Shown here in pieces: positions 50,546 to 61,280 of a stretch of 64,000 nt of DNA. The stretch is from Reticulitermes lucifugus (taxonomy: Eukaryota > Arthropoda > Insecta > Blattodea > Rhinotermitidae), in contig JAKCWW010000014.1 in assembly GCA_026260175.1 (NCBI GenBank), forward strand, positions 187,628-251,627, written 5' to 3'. The number at the start of each line of letters is the position of its first letter. Position 1 is the stretch's first letter. The position numbers and the translations under genes were made by a program. The notes under the pieces are model-generated. The model ran no database searches and was not told the origin of the DNA. It saw only the letters and a list, made by a program, of their open reading frames with translations.

Positions 50546-50679
50546 TGACAGAAAATTATGAAAATCAAACTCCATACATTTGATATGAGGAAAAACTCCC
50601 CCTTTTTTACAATTATACGCATAAAATGTAATTCCCTCTTGTCAAATGTATGGAGTTTGATTTTCATAGTTTTCTGTCA

Positions 50680-50720
50680 TAGGCCTGATGATGGCTCTTT
50701 GAGCTGAAACCGGTAGCCTG
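50680..50720 (+). ncRNA. Hammerhead-ribozyme-like motif, type I
   Basis: Read as RNA, stem I 5' strand UAGGC precedes the invariant CUGAUGA (50685-50691). Stem II GGCUC-UUU-GAGCU follows, then GAA (50706-50708). A three-pair stem III ACC/GGU ends at U50714, then the H17 position A50715 (predicted cleavage after GUA), and GCCUG closes stem I (four Watson-Crick pairs plus one wobble). All invariant core positions are present. Departures from the best catalysts are an extra U between CUGAUGA and stem II, a G-U pair at the base of stem II, and GUA instead of GUC. Known minimal hammerheads in Penelope-like elements also have a very short stem III. Activity is unproven. Confidence 0.6.
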
Positions 50721-51354
50721 ATTATGTGTCTCAAATGTATGTGTTGGTTGTGACTTTACTGCTGATAACAGTAAAATCTATCAGGATAGCCGCTATCTTG
50801 GCCGAATTTCGAGGCAGGCACCTCCCGAATTCAATTCCAGAGCGTTACCGCTATGCGGCCATCAGCGGTCGTTATATGTATTGCATCACGCAGCACATCA
50901 GTCGGTATAGCAGATGATCGCAGTGCCAAACACATGGGTGGTGCAATTCATAGAAGCGCAGTGACCTTATGATGTTCTGCGAGACATAACAGTTGTTTCA
51001 TGGCAGCAACATCTGTCGTGTTCCTAGCGAACTGCTGTCGATTCTTTACTAGTGCAATAATGAGAATCACAGCAAAAATTGTGAATGGTGATTCGGAACA
51101 TTTCTGCGGAACTAGTACTGATAGGATGATTAAATTAAAGGTGGGATGAGAAGGATGTGTACGAAGAATGCTGGAAGAAGATGTATAAGAATACTGGTTG
51201 AAAATGTCTTCGGAACACACTGCTTACAAGACACAGGTGGTAACTGACAGCATTGAGGAGACTGTCTGAAGCTTTGAGAAGGAAATAACAGGAGGGCGGA
51301 GAAAAATAAAATGGTGCCAGGCTTTGCAATTTGTACTTTTTACAGAATATTATT

Positions 51355-51480
51355 ATGATGTAAAATTAAAGCAGTATGATATGCGGGGCATGTAGCACGC
51401 ATGGGGGAGATGATAAATTCAGAGAAGATAATTAAACTGGCTCAAGTCAGGGGTCGGTCGCAGGACTTCATATCATAAAC
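51355..51480 (+). pseudogene. Short LINE reverse transcriptase tail fragment
   Basis: A plus frame reads YAGHVARMGEM, matching the RWAGHVARMGE segment of the same LINE type as at 48.5 kb. Only this piece is recognisable, so the bounds are approximate. Confidence 0.5.
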
Positions 51481-53233
51481 ACGCCAATGTATATTCGAGT
51501 TCCATAAAGTTTGTGCTACTTCTGACAAACATTTCGCTTCAGTAACGTTTGGACGGGTAAATGTAATGGATATGATACTCTATGCTAAGCCTCTCCATCC
51601 ATTAGGTGACACCCCGCTCTCACAACGAGGGTGTGGCAACCGAGAAATGGCGGTATGGTCATTGAATCTCGTGAGAAAGAAACGCCACTACAAACGTTTC
51701 GGTTGTTATTTTAAGTTTAGCTTTTAGGCAGGGGGTTAATTGTTTACTGTGTCTACAGTCACATTTAATTAGTGTAGCTGAGTCAATTACAAACCGACAC
51801 ACACTAACAAATTAACCAGCACCAATTAATTTCTTGATCGGCGGCATAATTATCAACCGAGTAACATGGAGACAACTGAGCAGGTAATTAATTATTTTGG
51901 AAAGGCACAGTGGATAGAAATAATGCGTACAGACAAGCAGGGTTAACAAACGCTCAGCAGTGAACTGGAGAACACGTGTCGCAAAACTTTCCTTATAGAA
52001 GTCTAGTCTAAGAAAAATTAATTTCTTGTCATAACAACAGTGTCACGCCCTGCTGCAACACACCTGCTTAACCGCGCTGAAATGAAGTTTCTCTGATAGA
52101 ACTTCGGAGCGCATTACAACTGCACAACGTGTCGCCTATCTATGGTCGCTAATTGAAGTGGTGGTTTGTTAGTTCCCCAAACTGACAGCAGGAGGGCTGC
52201 GGATACATTTCAGCCATCAAGAGACAGATGGGACGAAGACTGATGAGAATCGGAGACTGGCTCATAATAGACTGAGGAGAGGTATGACATCACTCAGAGG
52301 CAGTGGATGCTCGTCGTAATCTAACAGACAATGGGGAACTTGTACCTCTGCTCAACAAAAATCAAGCGCTTGAAACGTTCTAGGTCTGGGCCCAGACGTA
52401 AGGTACGCGTACAGCTGGCATAATACCAGTCACTCGTAATTTCCTTGTATTTGTCCTTATGTGGCTTTTCGCTACCTTACATTAACTTTTTAACGCCCAG
52501 TGGTAACTATATGTACCATCTGTTGTAACATTAAGAAATTCTGCATTTTCACAAACAGAGTATTTACGTGTTTCGTATAACTCAAAGAATAATTATCTCC
52601 CTACAAAATAACAGTTGACTGGCCGACTGTTTTCTCTGAGAGGTAAGAACTGAAGCTTTCACTTATTTACGCCAGATGTCTATTAGGAAACGAAACCAAT
52701 ATGTCTGCCTAATTTGAAGAAAAGTATAGATTAGTGTTAATGAATTTTCCGAGATGTGTGCCTAACATTTACGGAAAAACGGTTCTCTTTGACGTCTATG
52801 TTTGTTGGTGAGGCAAATGTGTTAGAGAGTAGCGCTGATGTGATGGTTTATACATGTCACTTATAGTCATGGAAGGGGCATGACATTTTATTTTGTTTGC
52901 ATGCGTTGCATTCGTACAAACATCCATTTAGACTGTGTCGTTATAATATTCAAATATATTGTCGAAAGTTATTTACTCTCCATTGGTAAGGCTAGAAGTG
53001 CGACGGAAGCAGGCATTTCTGCTATTTTCCCAGGACTTGCCCTTCACTAGCATTCTGACTTACACATTCTGTGGGTGAATGTGACCATGGACAACTGCAC
53101 TTGCAAAACACACGTGTTCTACAAGTCTTTATGTTTCTTACAATACGCCACGTTTTGATACGGAAACTTTAAGACGGCCCTTTTAAAGGGCTAACTTTCT
53201 TATTCATATTTTCTATAAGTAAGCGACATGTCT

Positions 53234-53527
53234 GCCGATCCCAGTTTCCGCGCGGTCTAAGGCGTGGGTCTACGGCCACGCGCTTACTGGGATTGTGGGT
53301 TCCAATCCCACCGGGGGCATGGATGTCTGTCTCTTGTGAGTGTNNNNNNNNNNNNNNNNNNNNNNNNNNNNNNNNNNNNNNNNNNNNNNNNNNAGAGGTC
53401 TCTGCGACAAGCTGGTCCCTCGTCCAGAGGAGTCCTACCGAGTGTGGTGTGTCTAAGTGTGACCGTGAAGCCTCGAACAATGAGGCGGCCTAGGCCCCCA
53501 AGGGGCCGTCGAGTCATTGGAAAAAAA
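53234..53527 (+). mobile_element. SINE, family D, containing an assembly gap
   Basis: The head CCGCGCGGTCTAAGGCG is a tRNA-Leu-like A box. TGGGTTCCAATCCCACC is the B box and GGGGGCATGGATGTCTGTC follows. After the gap come CTGCGACAAGCTGGTCCC, GTGTGGTGTGTCTAAGTGTG and GCCCCCAAGGGGCCGTCGAG, then an A-run. The flanking AAGCGACATGTCT at 53221-53233 and 53527-53539 is an identical 13-bp target duplication. Confidence 0.9.
53344..53393. other. Run of 50 Ns (assembly gap)
   Basis: Fifty unspecified bases lie within the body of the SINE-D. The fixed round length suggests a placeholder rather than a measured size. Confidence 1.
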
Positions 53528-54111
53528 AGCGACATGTCTATACCTCAAGAAACAAGACCATTGTAAAGTATTTTTCTTGCTAATAAAATTGTCTGCCTTC
53601 AGTTATATTCGAACACAGAACCTTTAAATCAAAATGCCAACGAGCAACACATCACAGAAAAATAAAGTAAATAAGACAAAGCCACTGATGATGATTTACT
53701 TAATTCGAAACGCATCTATCGTTGTGAACTGTGTGTAATGTAAAGCTACAGTTGGTGACATTTGGACAACTGAGAAGACTGAGGTACGTCTTCTGAGAGA
53801 CCTCAGCTGGGCTTCCCTTACGTTACACAAGATTTCAGTAGTTTCAAGAAAATTAGTAAAAAGGGGCCGGAACCAATCTGCAGAACATAGCCCTGGGCCG
53901 TAAATGGGAGCCGTGCCAAATCCTTCCTCCTTCCAACAGCCATTATTCCATACGATGTAAGAGAGGTGGATGGACGCTCGTAACCTCTTCTGGCTCTGAT
54001 CTGAATTCAACTTGCACGGGAACATTCTGTCCATTATTGTACAGCGCCCCGATTTTCAGCTAATCCTCCCTCTCATAACAGCCACCGACAAATCTAAAAT
54101 CGATTTCATCA

Positions 54112-54122
54112 TCATAACCACC

Positions 54123-54156
<34 letters not shown>

Positions 54157-54166
54157 TCATCATCAC
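54112..54166. repeat. (ACC)n(ATC)n microsatellite
   Basis: CATAACCACCACCACCACC passes into an uninterrupted (CAT)n run. Confidence 0.95.
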
Positions 54167-55173
54167 GACCTTTCTCTTTATCTCTACTTGGGACGGGAAT
54201 CTTTCTGTTCCGTTTTGAGCTTAGGAAATGACTTCAAAAGCTGCAAAGTGTTGCCAGTGCACTTCTCTGGTCAATATTGCTGTCTGTATTGCTCAGTACT
54301 GTGACACGTTCTGTCGTCTTCCTTGACGCAGCAAAAAAGTATGCACCTTGCATTAAGATTAAAACAGATTAAGTTATATATTATGGATATCCGCTAAACT
54401 ACGAAACTAAGGATTACTTTACGTAATAACGAACGAACAAACAAACAAACAAACAAACAAAACAGCTAAATCAGCATCAATAACGGACCAAGTGTCTGTA
54501 TATTCAGCCACTTGCTTCTTCTATAGTAACGGACTGAATAATCATCTGACGAAACTTTCGTTCGTCCTTTTTACATTTATCCTTTGTTTACATTTATTAA
54601 TTTCTAATCTCACTCAGTATTTATTTATTTATTTACCTCCTTCTTCCTTTCTTTCTTGGTTCTTTCTTCCACTGCTCTGCTTCATCCTACTTTCTTCCCC
54701 TTCTTTAATTACAGTCCTTATGCTGTTGATCTGCTTTAATTAAATGTTAATTTAATATTCCCATAGGCACTATGATCCCGACCAGTGGTTCCAAATATTC
54801 TTTTCTTTCTTTTGTCACACCTCTGACGTCATGAATAAGGGCTGATCATCCTTCTTCTGGAAATGACGTGAACCAGCACATTTTTTGTACGACGCTTAAA
54901 AAATGAGACGAGAGACTGGAAAACGACTCTTATTTGTAACTGAACCTACGAAATTTTACCTACTAAGCGTTGAACATTCGCGAAAGAAAAGAAAATATTT
55001 TAAAAACTAGAAGTCAATACCAATATTACATGAATACATCAGTTTTAATTAAATTATTAATATCTGCCGCTGCCTTTTCTTCTCAAAAACATGACGTCTG
55101 AGTTCAAACACTGATGCAGCCTACCTTACATATGGCAACTAACGACCGTAACAGTTGGTTTTAAACGCCCTTT

Positions 55174-55585
55174 AACCTCGTTAGCAAAACGACTACTAAC
55201 TTCGTCACATCTGTCCATTCGTCCGTCCGTCCGTCTGTCCGCACTGAATAACTTGACTTCTACCAGATGGATTTGCGTGACAATTTATAGTTCACTTTTC
55301 ACTAAGATCTGTCGATACATCCAATTTTGGTTAATATCAGACAAAAGTAACAGAAACTGTACATGAAAACCTACTTACATTAATGACCATTTGGTTACTA
55401 ACGTTGCCTTTGTTACCACGTTACCTTTATTACCATGGTTACCTTGGTTATTAAATATATGTAATTTTGTTATTACAGCTATCTTGGTTACTAAGCTTAT
55501 CAGTGTTCCTGCGGTTACTGTGATTACCTTTGTTACCATGGCTACCTTGTTGACGAGGGTTACCAGTGTGATTGCGAACGCGCCA
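55174..55585. mobile_element. MITE-like family M copy with an internal minisatellite
   Basis: The right end GCGAACGCGCCA is the family terminus with one change. The left end (AACCTCGTTAGCAAAACGAC) is a degraded version of M1's AGGCGCGTTCGCAAAATTGC. The GTCCGTCCGTCCG tract and a short AAGATCTGTCG motif lie in family order. The distal half is the GTTACC-rich array. Confidence 0.5.
55385..55566. repeat. GTTACC-rich degenerate minisatellite
   Basis: The hexamer GTTACC or GGTTA recurs at intervals of about 9-18 bases (for example CCATGGTTACCTTGGTTATT). Neither strand's open frame has any protein character beyond Val/Thr repeats. Confidence 0.75.
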
Positions 55586-55710
55586 TAAGTGTTCCGTTCG
55601 GCGGCCATTTCAGGTCTCCTAATCCTTTGTTTACTAATCTCTATGTCAAGGAAGGCCCGTTACGAAAGGTGAATTCTTTGATGACCCACCAGAATGAAAG
55701 ACCTGAGGTT

Positions 55711-55935
55711 CTCACAGCGGTGTTGACTAGATACAAGTCTTCTGGGATGTGACGCTGTGTCGTTGGGCGAGTGTTTTCCGACGTTTCGTTGGATCATAGT
55801 GCCTTCATATTCAGGGTCAAGCAGTCCAAGAAGAAAACGCTTGGATTGCTTGACCCTGAAAAAAAGACTGCCAGCCTTTCAAAGGATGCAACCACTCAAC
55901 TATGCGTGTATGCCAGAAGGCTTGTGTACGTTCAC
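55711..55935. repeat. Foldback family copy 1 (AAGTCTTCTGGGATGT ends)
   Basis: The left part is AGGTTCTCACAGCGGTGTTG then AAGTCTTCTGGGATGTGACG, GTCGTTGGGCGAGTG and CGACGTTTCG. The central hairpin TTCAGGGTCAAGCAGTCCAAG is followed after a short spacer by CTTGGATTGCTTGACCCTGAA. The right arm is diverged (AGCCTTTCAAAGGATG, GCCAGAAGGCTTGTG). Confidence 0.75.
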
Positions 55936-56842
55936 CTGAATGTGGTTGTCTATATAAGAACATATAGGCATAAAATTAATATAGTCCACATCACATATTG
56001 GTTGTACATTCTGACCACATCACCCTAATATGTTACACACGTCTCCAGGGGTTCCTCAGGCACTACTTCAGAATAATTTATATAGCCGAATAATCTGCAA
56101 TAACAAACTTTTGGAATGCGTATTTAATTAATTCAGTTACGTCAGCAAAGCTGTCCAGAGTTCCAAGGGATAAAACTGTCGGATTCGCTAACAGATTAAC
56201 TTTATGATTTCTTTTTTCTCTTGTTGGCTGAATTTGGTTTCTCCCAATGCAAAATCGTTCCCCTTGTCGAATTTATACATTCAGCACACGGCCTGGAACC
56301 TGGAAAGTCCTTTTTAATTAGCGTTTCCATTCCGCCGAAACGACCCTAGAAATGGTACAATTGCTGCAGCTCCCTGACTTGTTTCCAAACCATCCCAACT
56401 CATTCTCACGCAATGTCCGCTCTAAACTTCATAAAAATAAACCAGCAGAGAAAGTTCATAGCAATGTCCGTGCGCAACACGTCAAAATACCACCTCTGCT
56501 ATTTTTATTTTGCACGAACATTAGTTAAACCGACGACATTTTAAATACCACATCTCCACATTTCCGAAGGCACTGTGAGTTTGTTTGTATGCACTGATGC
56601 GTTTGTTTCACTACTGCATTTTTAGCCTAATTTTTATTTTTCTACCAACTGCAATTATCTGAAGAAATCGTGGTGTATTCAGCTGAATGTGCTATTAACC
56701 CACCTTCCTTTCTCAATAACAAAGAGACATATTATATTACCGAGATGTGTGTTTCGGAAACTCTAGGTTACTTAGGTCATGAAATGCAACCGTCAACGTT
56801 TTGCCAATTTATGACGTTTCATAACCCATAAATATTTGCGGT

Positions 56843-56940
56843 GCCGACGTTGGCCGCGCGGTCTAAGGCGTAGGTCTGCGGCCGCTCGCTTGCTGGGATT
56901 GCGGGTTCGAATCCCGTCGGGGGCATAGATGTCCGTATTA
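56843..56940 (+). mobile_element. SINE, family D, 5' fragment with intact tRNA-like head
   Basis: GGCCGCGCGGTCTAAGGCGT has a clear A box. TTGCTGGGATTGCGGG leads into the B box GGTTCGAATCCC, and GTCGGGGGCATAGATGTCC follows. The sequence resembles tRNA-Leu but lacks a proper acceptor stem, so it is a SINE head rather than a tRNA gene. The body is absent after about 56940. Confidence 0.75.
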
Positions 56941-57099
56941 ACCAGGATTACAGAGTATAAAGAAGGATTACGCCAAAGAGGAGCTGGGATCAGGTAAGAA
57001 TAACACGTCACCACAGAGAACAGTAGGTTTAAATGCACGACTTAAGTAAGGTTTCAAGAAGGGCTGTGACAATAAAAATACTCCACTTCCTCATTCTTC

Positions 57100-57140
57100 C
57101 TTGAAGATGGAGACAGCAGATTCCTCCGATACACTGATAC
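57100..57140 (-). repeat. Dispersed repeat fragment
   Basis: CTTGAAGATGGAGACAGCAG then ATTCCTCCGATACACTGATA is the reverse complement of the motif at 58224 and 30788. Confidence 0.45.
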
Positions 57141-57597
57141 CTATCTACCGAAGTTTATGATGCCTCATTACAAAAGAAAACCGTAATATGAATTACGTAT
57201 TCAGTTTTTATACTTCTACAAAAACCTACAATTTCTATTGTTGAAGGGTTACAAATATTTTGCATTCGATCTGAATTTCGAAACAGGACGAGTTGTTAAT
57301 GCTAAATAACGAACACCTCCATGCACAACATAACTGTGTTTCTGAATGGGGCGACGCACCATCTTGTTTTTCGTTAAATACGCACGTTTCTAAATTTGAC
57401 ACTGCTGCCGCCATCAATTAAGGAAGACAAATCTGACTTTGCTGCGTCCACGGGGTTGAAATCACCCCTCAAACCCGGCCAACATTAATTTTCGCCAGCT
57501 TACATAATCTGCGAACGTCTAAAGTCAAAGGTGGGAGATAAGAAGAAGAAAACATTCGTTAGACCTACACAACCTCGAAACGACACTCTTCAGAAGA

Positions 57598-57850
57598 ATG
57601 AAGTCTTCTGGAATACGACGCTATGTCTTTGGGCGAGTTTCTAAGGATCGTGGTGCCTTCATAGTCAGGCCAAGTAATACAAGAGGAGGGTCAAACAGTC
57701 CAAGAAAAGTTCTTCTAGGACTGCTTCATCCTGAAGAAGAATGCATCATGAACCTTCAAAACGTCGGGAGCTAGTCGCCCAACGACACAGCATTATATCC
57801 CAGAAGGCTACCAGGGGGGGGGGGCCTTCAGCAACACCGCTGTAAGAACC
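57598..57850. repeat. Foldback family copy 2
   Basis: The left arm GAAGTCTTCTGGAATACGAC GCTATGTCTTTGGGCGA pairs with the right arm TCGCCCAACGACACAGC and ATATCCCAGAAGGCT. Inner parts carry AGGGTCAAACAGTCCAAGAA and its diverged inverse. The right end CAGCAACACCGCTGTAAGAA is the inverse of copy 1's left terminus. A G9-10 run at 57817 interrupts it. Confidence 0.8.
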
Positions 57851-58223
57851 TCAAATTTCGACTAAGACACTCTGTTAGTTTGAAAAAGAATCCATGAATA
57901 TAAACTACACAAGACCAGAAGAAAAGATGGCTTGTTTGATAAAAATTATATAGTAACATTTCAAAAGCCAAAGATAATAAATGTAAAAACCAGTCACTCA
58001 GTAATTACAATGTGGTTGAATATCAAAGAGTTCAGACAGTTCTAGGGTTAAAAAGAATATTAAATCCGTTGTCCTTAAAAGGAGCACAACCGAAATATAA
58101 AAGGGAATTTTACGTGAGGACAACCTCAGGAGGAAAGATTCAATTGAAGGAATCCCAAGAGCTCTACAAGAATAAGTATGGCTGTTATTTTGGTTACTGT
58201 ACACTGTCTTACGTTTTTAAGGA

Positions 58224-58258
58224 CGTTTCGGAAACTACATCTGTTTCCGTCTTCAGGT
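58224..58258 (+). repeat. Dispersed repeat fragment
   Basis: ACGTTTCGGAAACTACATCT then GTTTCCGTCTTCAGG belongs to the family seen at 8366, 30788 and 57100. Confidence 0.45.
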
Positions 58259-58621
58259 ATTTAGAATCACTGGGTCCGACTGTGTAGAGAAATCAACCAC
58301 TCATGACGGAAACATCCAGTTTCGAACAAGCTATTTTTTAAATCCAAGACACTGGACTATGTGCAAAGTAACAGGACGCTTGCTGCAACACAACATCGCC
58401 ATAAACATTAAAACCTCCCCTAGTTAAGAAAGACAAACTGAAGTATCTTGTAATTTTCCAAAATCTTCGTGTTCGAAATCCAAGTAGGAGAGATGTATAG
58501 ACTGGGGCCACTAATCGGAATGGCCACATAGACCCCATGAACCGATTCTAGAAGCTGTTCGGCTAATTTTTAGCGTCCTATTTAAAGAATAATAAACATG
58601 CTGGGCCAATGTGAGATTTTA

Positions 58622-58810
58622 CGTTCTTACAGCGGTGCTGCTGAAGATCAAAGTCTTCTGGGATGTTAGGCCACGTCGGCTGGTGAACAGTTCCTGGCTT
58701 TCTGAAGGACTGTAGTGCTTTCATCTTTAGGGTCAAGCAGCCCAAGAAGAAAAATGCGTACACTGCTTGACCCTAAAGATGAACGCATTACAACCCTTCG
58801 AAGCGCCAGG
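58622..58810. repeat. Foldback family copy 3
   Basis: The left terminus GTTCTTACAGCGGTGCTG precedes AAAGTCTTCTGGGATGTTAG. The central inverted pair is ATCTTTAGGGTCAAGCAG and CTGCTTGACCCTAAAGAT with an 18-22-base spacer. The right side (CCTTCGAAGCGCCAGGAA) corresponds to the TTCCTGGCTTTCTGAAGG arm. Confidence 0.75.
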
Positions 58811-58955
58811 AATTACGAGCCTATCTTCAAGGGTCCTTTAAAATGGGACCGATAGCTTGTCCCGAATCGTCCGTAAGAAACCACCATACTACGCTGCGTA
58901 AAATCCCCAAAACACCGCAGCGGCAGCCTGAAATCACGCAAGGTTCCCGAAGCGT
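58811..58955 (+). repeat. Diverged relative of the 41.34-41.47 kb repeat
   Basis: TATCTTCAAGGGTCC, GATAGCTTGTCCCGAATCGT, ACTACGCTGCGTAAAATCCC, CACCGCAGCGGCAGCCTGAA and ATCACGC occur in the same order as in 41340-41465. Confidence 0.65.
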
Positions 58956-59074
58956 CTGAATGGTTCCAAAATACTCCTGACACACGTGTCCGAAGATATT
59001 CTGTCAATAGAACGACAATGCTTCTACGATTTGATTATGTTATTCCACTCTTGACATAATTCTGACTTAATACT

Positions 59075-59205
59075 CGACTTCTCACCAGGAAGGCCAGGGT
59101 TGAATCCCACGGAGTCCATGTCGGATTTGTGGTAAAGAACATGGCACTGGGATAAATTTTCCTCCGAATACTTCTGCACTTTTCCCCTCTACTGAGGACG
59201 CACCT
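59075..59205 (+). mobile_element. SINE, family A, partial
   Basis: CTTCTCACCAGGAAGGCCAG with the altered B box GGGTTGAATCCCACG, GTCCATGTCGGATTTGTGG, CATGGCACTGGGATAAATTT and TCCTCCGAATACTTC match the 5' half. The 3' half is missing or unrecognisable. Confidence 0.7.
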
Positions 59206-61280
59206 TGTTTGGTGACAACAGATTTACCTCCGACAAGTGTTACATTAATCGGTTATTTCTTTCATATGCTGCATCACATTCGTGATTATGTAGCATTCCT
59301 GTGATAAGTATAACTCTGTTGTGCGCATTGTAGTTAGTAGCGGTGTAAGAGAATGCTGGTTGTCGCCACAAGTCATGTATTCTTGTACTTATCATGTAAA
59401 TCAGACATAAAGGGCTGTGTTCTGACCCCCTTCCCCCGACTAATAAACTGCAAATGAAGGCTTCTGAGCACACAGAATAAGAGTTGTAGCTATTACTGAT
59501 AACTTCAGCGCAACTGACTCCACAGGAGATGAAAAGTTGTTCTAAAATACACAACCTCGCCAGCACTCTACCTTTATGCACGTCCCTTTCCTGTAAGGCA
59601 TTGTATGTCATAATGTACAATGGCGCACAAATAGTTTTTCGGAGAGCGGGGCTTAAGAACCCAAGGCACGACACAAAAGACATTGTGAATGTCTCTGAAT
59701 TTGCACTTGTATTCAGAACGAAACGCAGGCTCTCTGCATAATGCACAGGGGCTGCGCAACCAGACTTGTTCCACTTTAGGAGTCCAAACTGGTTTGCGGC
59801 GACTGCTTAAACAGCTACACACAGAAGGAAAGGGAGGATTTAGTCGTAATTCCACGCAACTTAATCGGCGGTGCACGAAACTGGGTTCCGTGGGCTTCGT
59901 GCCAAGTTCTTTTCACATTCTGCATGATTTCGCACTCTGATGCACATTGTTTGCAGGTGACGTGAAGGCTTACTTACAAAAAGTTAATTATCTCACTCTT
60001 GGTATATGTCTGAGTCACGTTTGGCAACATAAAAGCGAACACACGTGTGTTTATGGTTAAACCCAATGCCTGTTGGAATTTCCCTGCTTCTAAGGCACAA
60101 AAGTATCTTATCGGCTCGGCAACGCCTTCAGTGCAGTCTGCACGTACACATAGTAGCTATTAACATCCGTTTCGATATCATTGTTAATATAATCAAATAA
60201 CCTCTTCGCTTTAGGTTTCCCAACCAATACTTTAAATGCAGTTCTCATTTCCCCCCTAAAGAACACCTGTTCCGCATATGCATTCCTTCTATCTCAGTCG
60301 ACCAAATAATATCGCGTAAGTTCTAAAAGTTACTCAATTCTTAATTACTGATTCCATTTTCAGCATTTAAGTGATATTACACCGAACTACAAATATTCTG
60401 CTAAATAAGTGCACTCCTTAAATGGCATGTCACTTGTATCATTTGACTCCCTAATGCTTTCTTTCTCGCTAACAAAGCGATTGCGACCATATGTTTGGAG
60501 AAACTATTTACAGTGAAACCTGCCTTAAACGGAACCTGGACATGACGGAAACCCGTCTTTCGCGGAAAACATTTATATTCCCGAGGTTCCCTACTTGAAG
60601 CACCTGTAAGAAACGGAACCTGCCTGCAACAGAAAACAATTTCGGCTCCTTGCGGTTCCGTTATGGGCTGGTTTCAATGTATTTCAGACGCATAGCGTGA
60701 TCCTTATATTTAATGTATGCAATCAATAAGCATCTTATATAATTATAACAGCCTAAGCCCAACCTCTCTGTCGTTATGTAACAGGGAATGTAGTTATTAC
60801 GGACAGGACTACCAGGCATGGCAGTCTTGACCTTCGTTTAAGAGAAATTTACATTTATAGCGTTCAGTGCAATTGTTATTTAATGAATAATGGATCAATG
60901 TAGGGTTACTTGCTGAAACTATAAGAAAAGATGAAAAGTTGGCAACTGTTTGTTGTGAAGGTTGTGCGTGTGTGTTGCATTTAAATCATTCGGGATAAAG
61001 TTCGGCTGCATATTAATATAACACAAGTACAAGTAAGGAGGAAATGGGCGTATGGTGGTAATGTCGAAATAACAGCTATGAGGGAACTTCATAAAGTTTC
61101 TCTCATGGCTCAGTTAGTGTATGAGGACCAGATCACTCATTCGCTGCCTTACGGGTATACTGTGTCAAACTGGTGTAATGTTCAGTTGCCAGTTAAAAAA
61201 ACAGAGACGACAGACGTATCGACCAAGTTCGTTTTTATGCGCATTCTTTGCGAGAACTTCTCATCTACGCGACAGCACAG

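Larger units (their letters stand above)
50472..50751. repeat. Foldback element with long arms, Penelope-LTR-like
   Basis: Arms of roughly 108 bp (50472-50581 and 50637-50751) are nearly perfect reverse complements. They share GATCAGGCTACCGGTTTCAG CTCAAAGAGCC and ATCATCAGGCCTATGACAG, then CAAACTCCATACATTTGA. About 55 bp of AT-rich loop separates them. The last part of each arm carries the hammerhead-like core described separately. No protein-coding part is nearby, so this would be terminal-repeat debris of a larger element. Confidence 0.9.

Noticed and set aside
53696-54034. 112-codon open frame on the minus strand
   Set aside because: No known motif. It could be part of an unidentified repeat, but nothing supports a gene.
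59240-59746. 168-codon open frame on the minus strand, the longest single frame after the neuroligin-like exon
   Set aside because: No recognisable motif, no splice or start support, and overlapping open frames on the other strand. A frame of this length can arise by chance in 64 kb.
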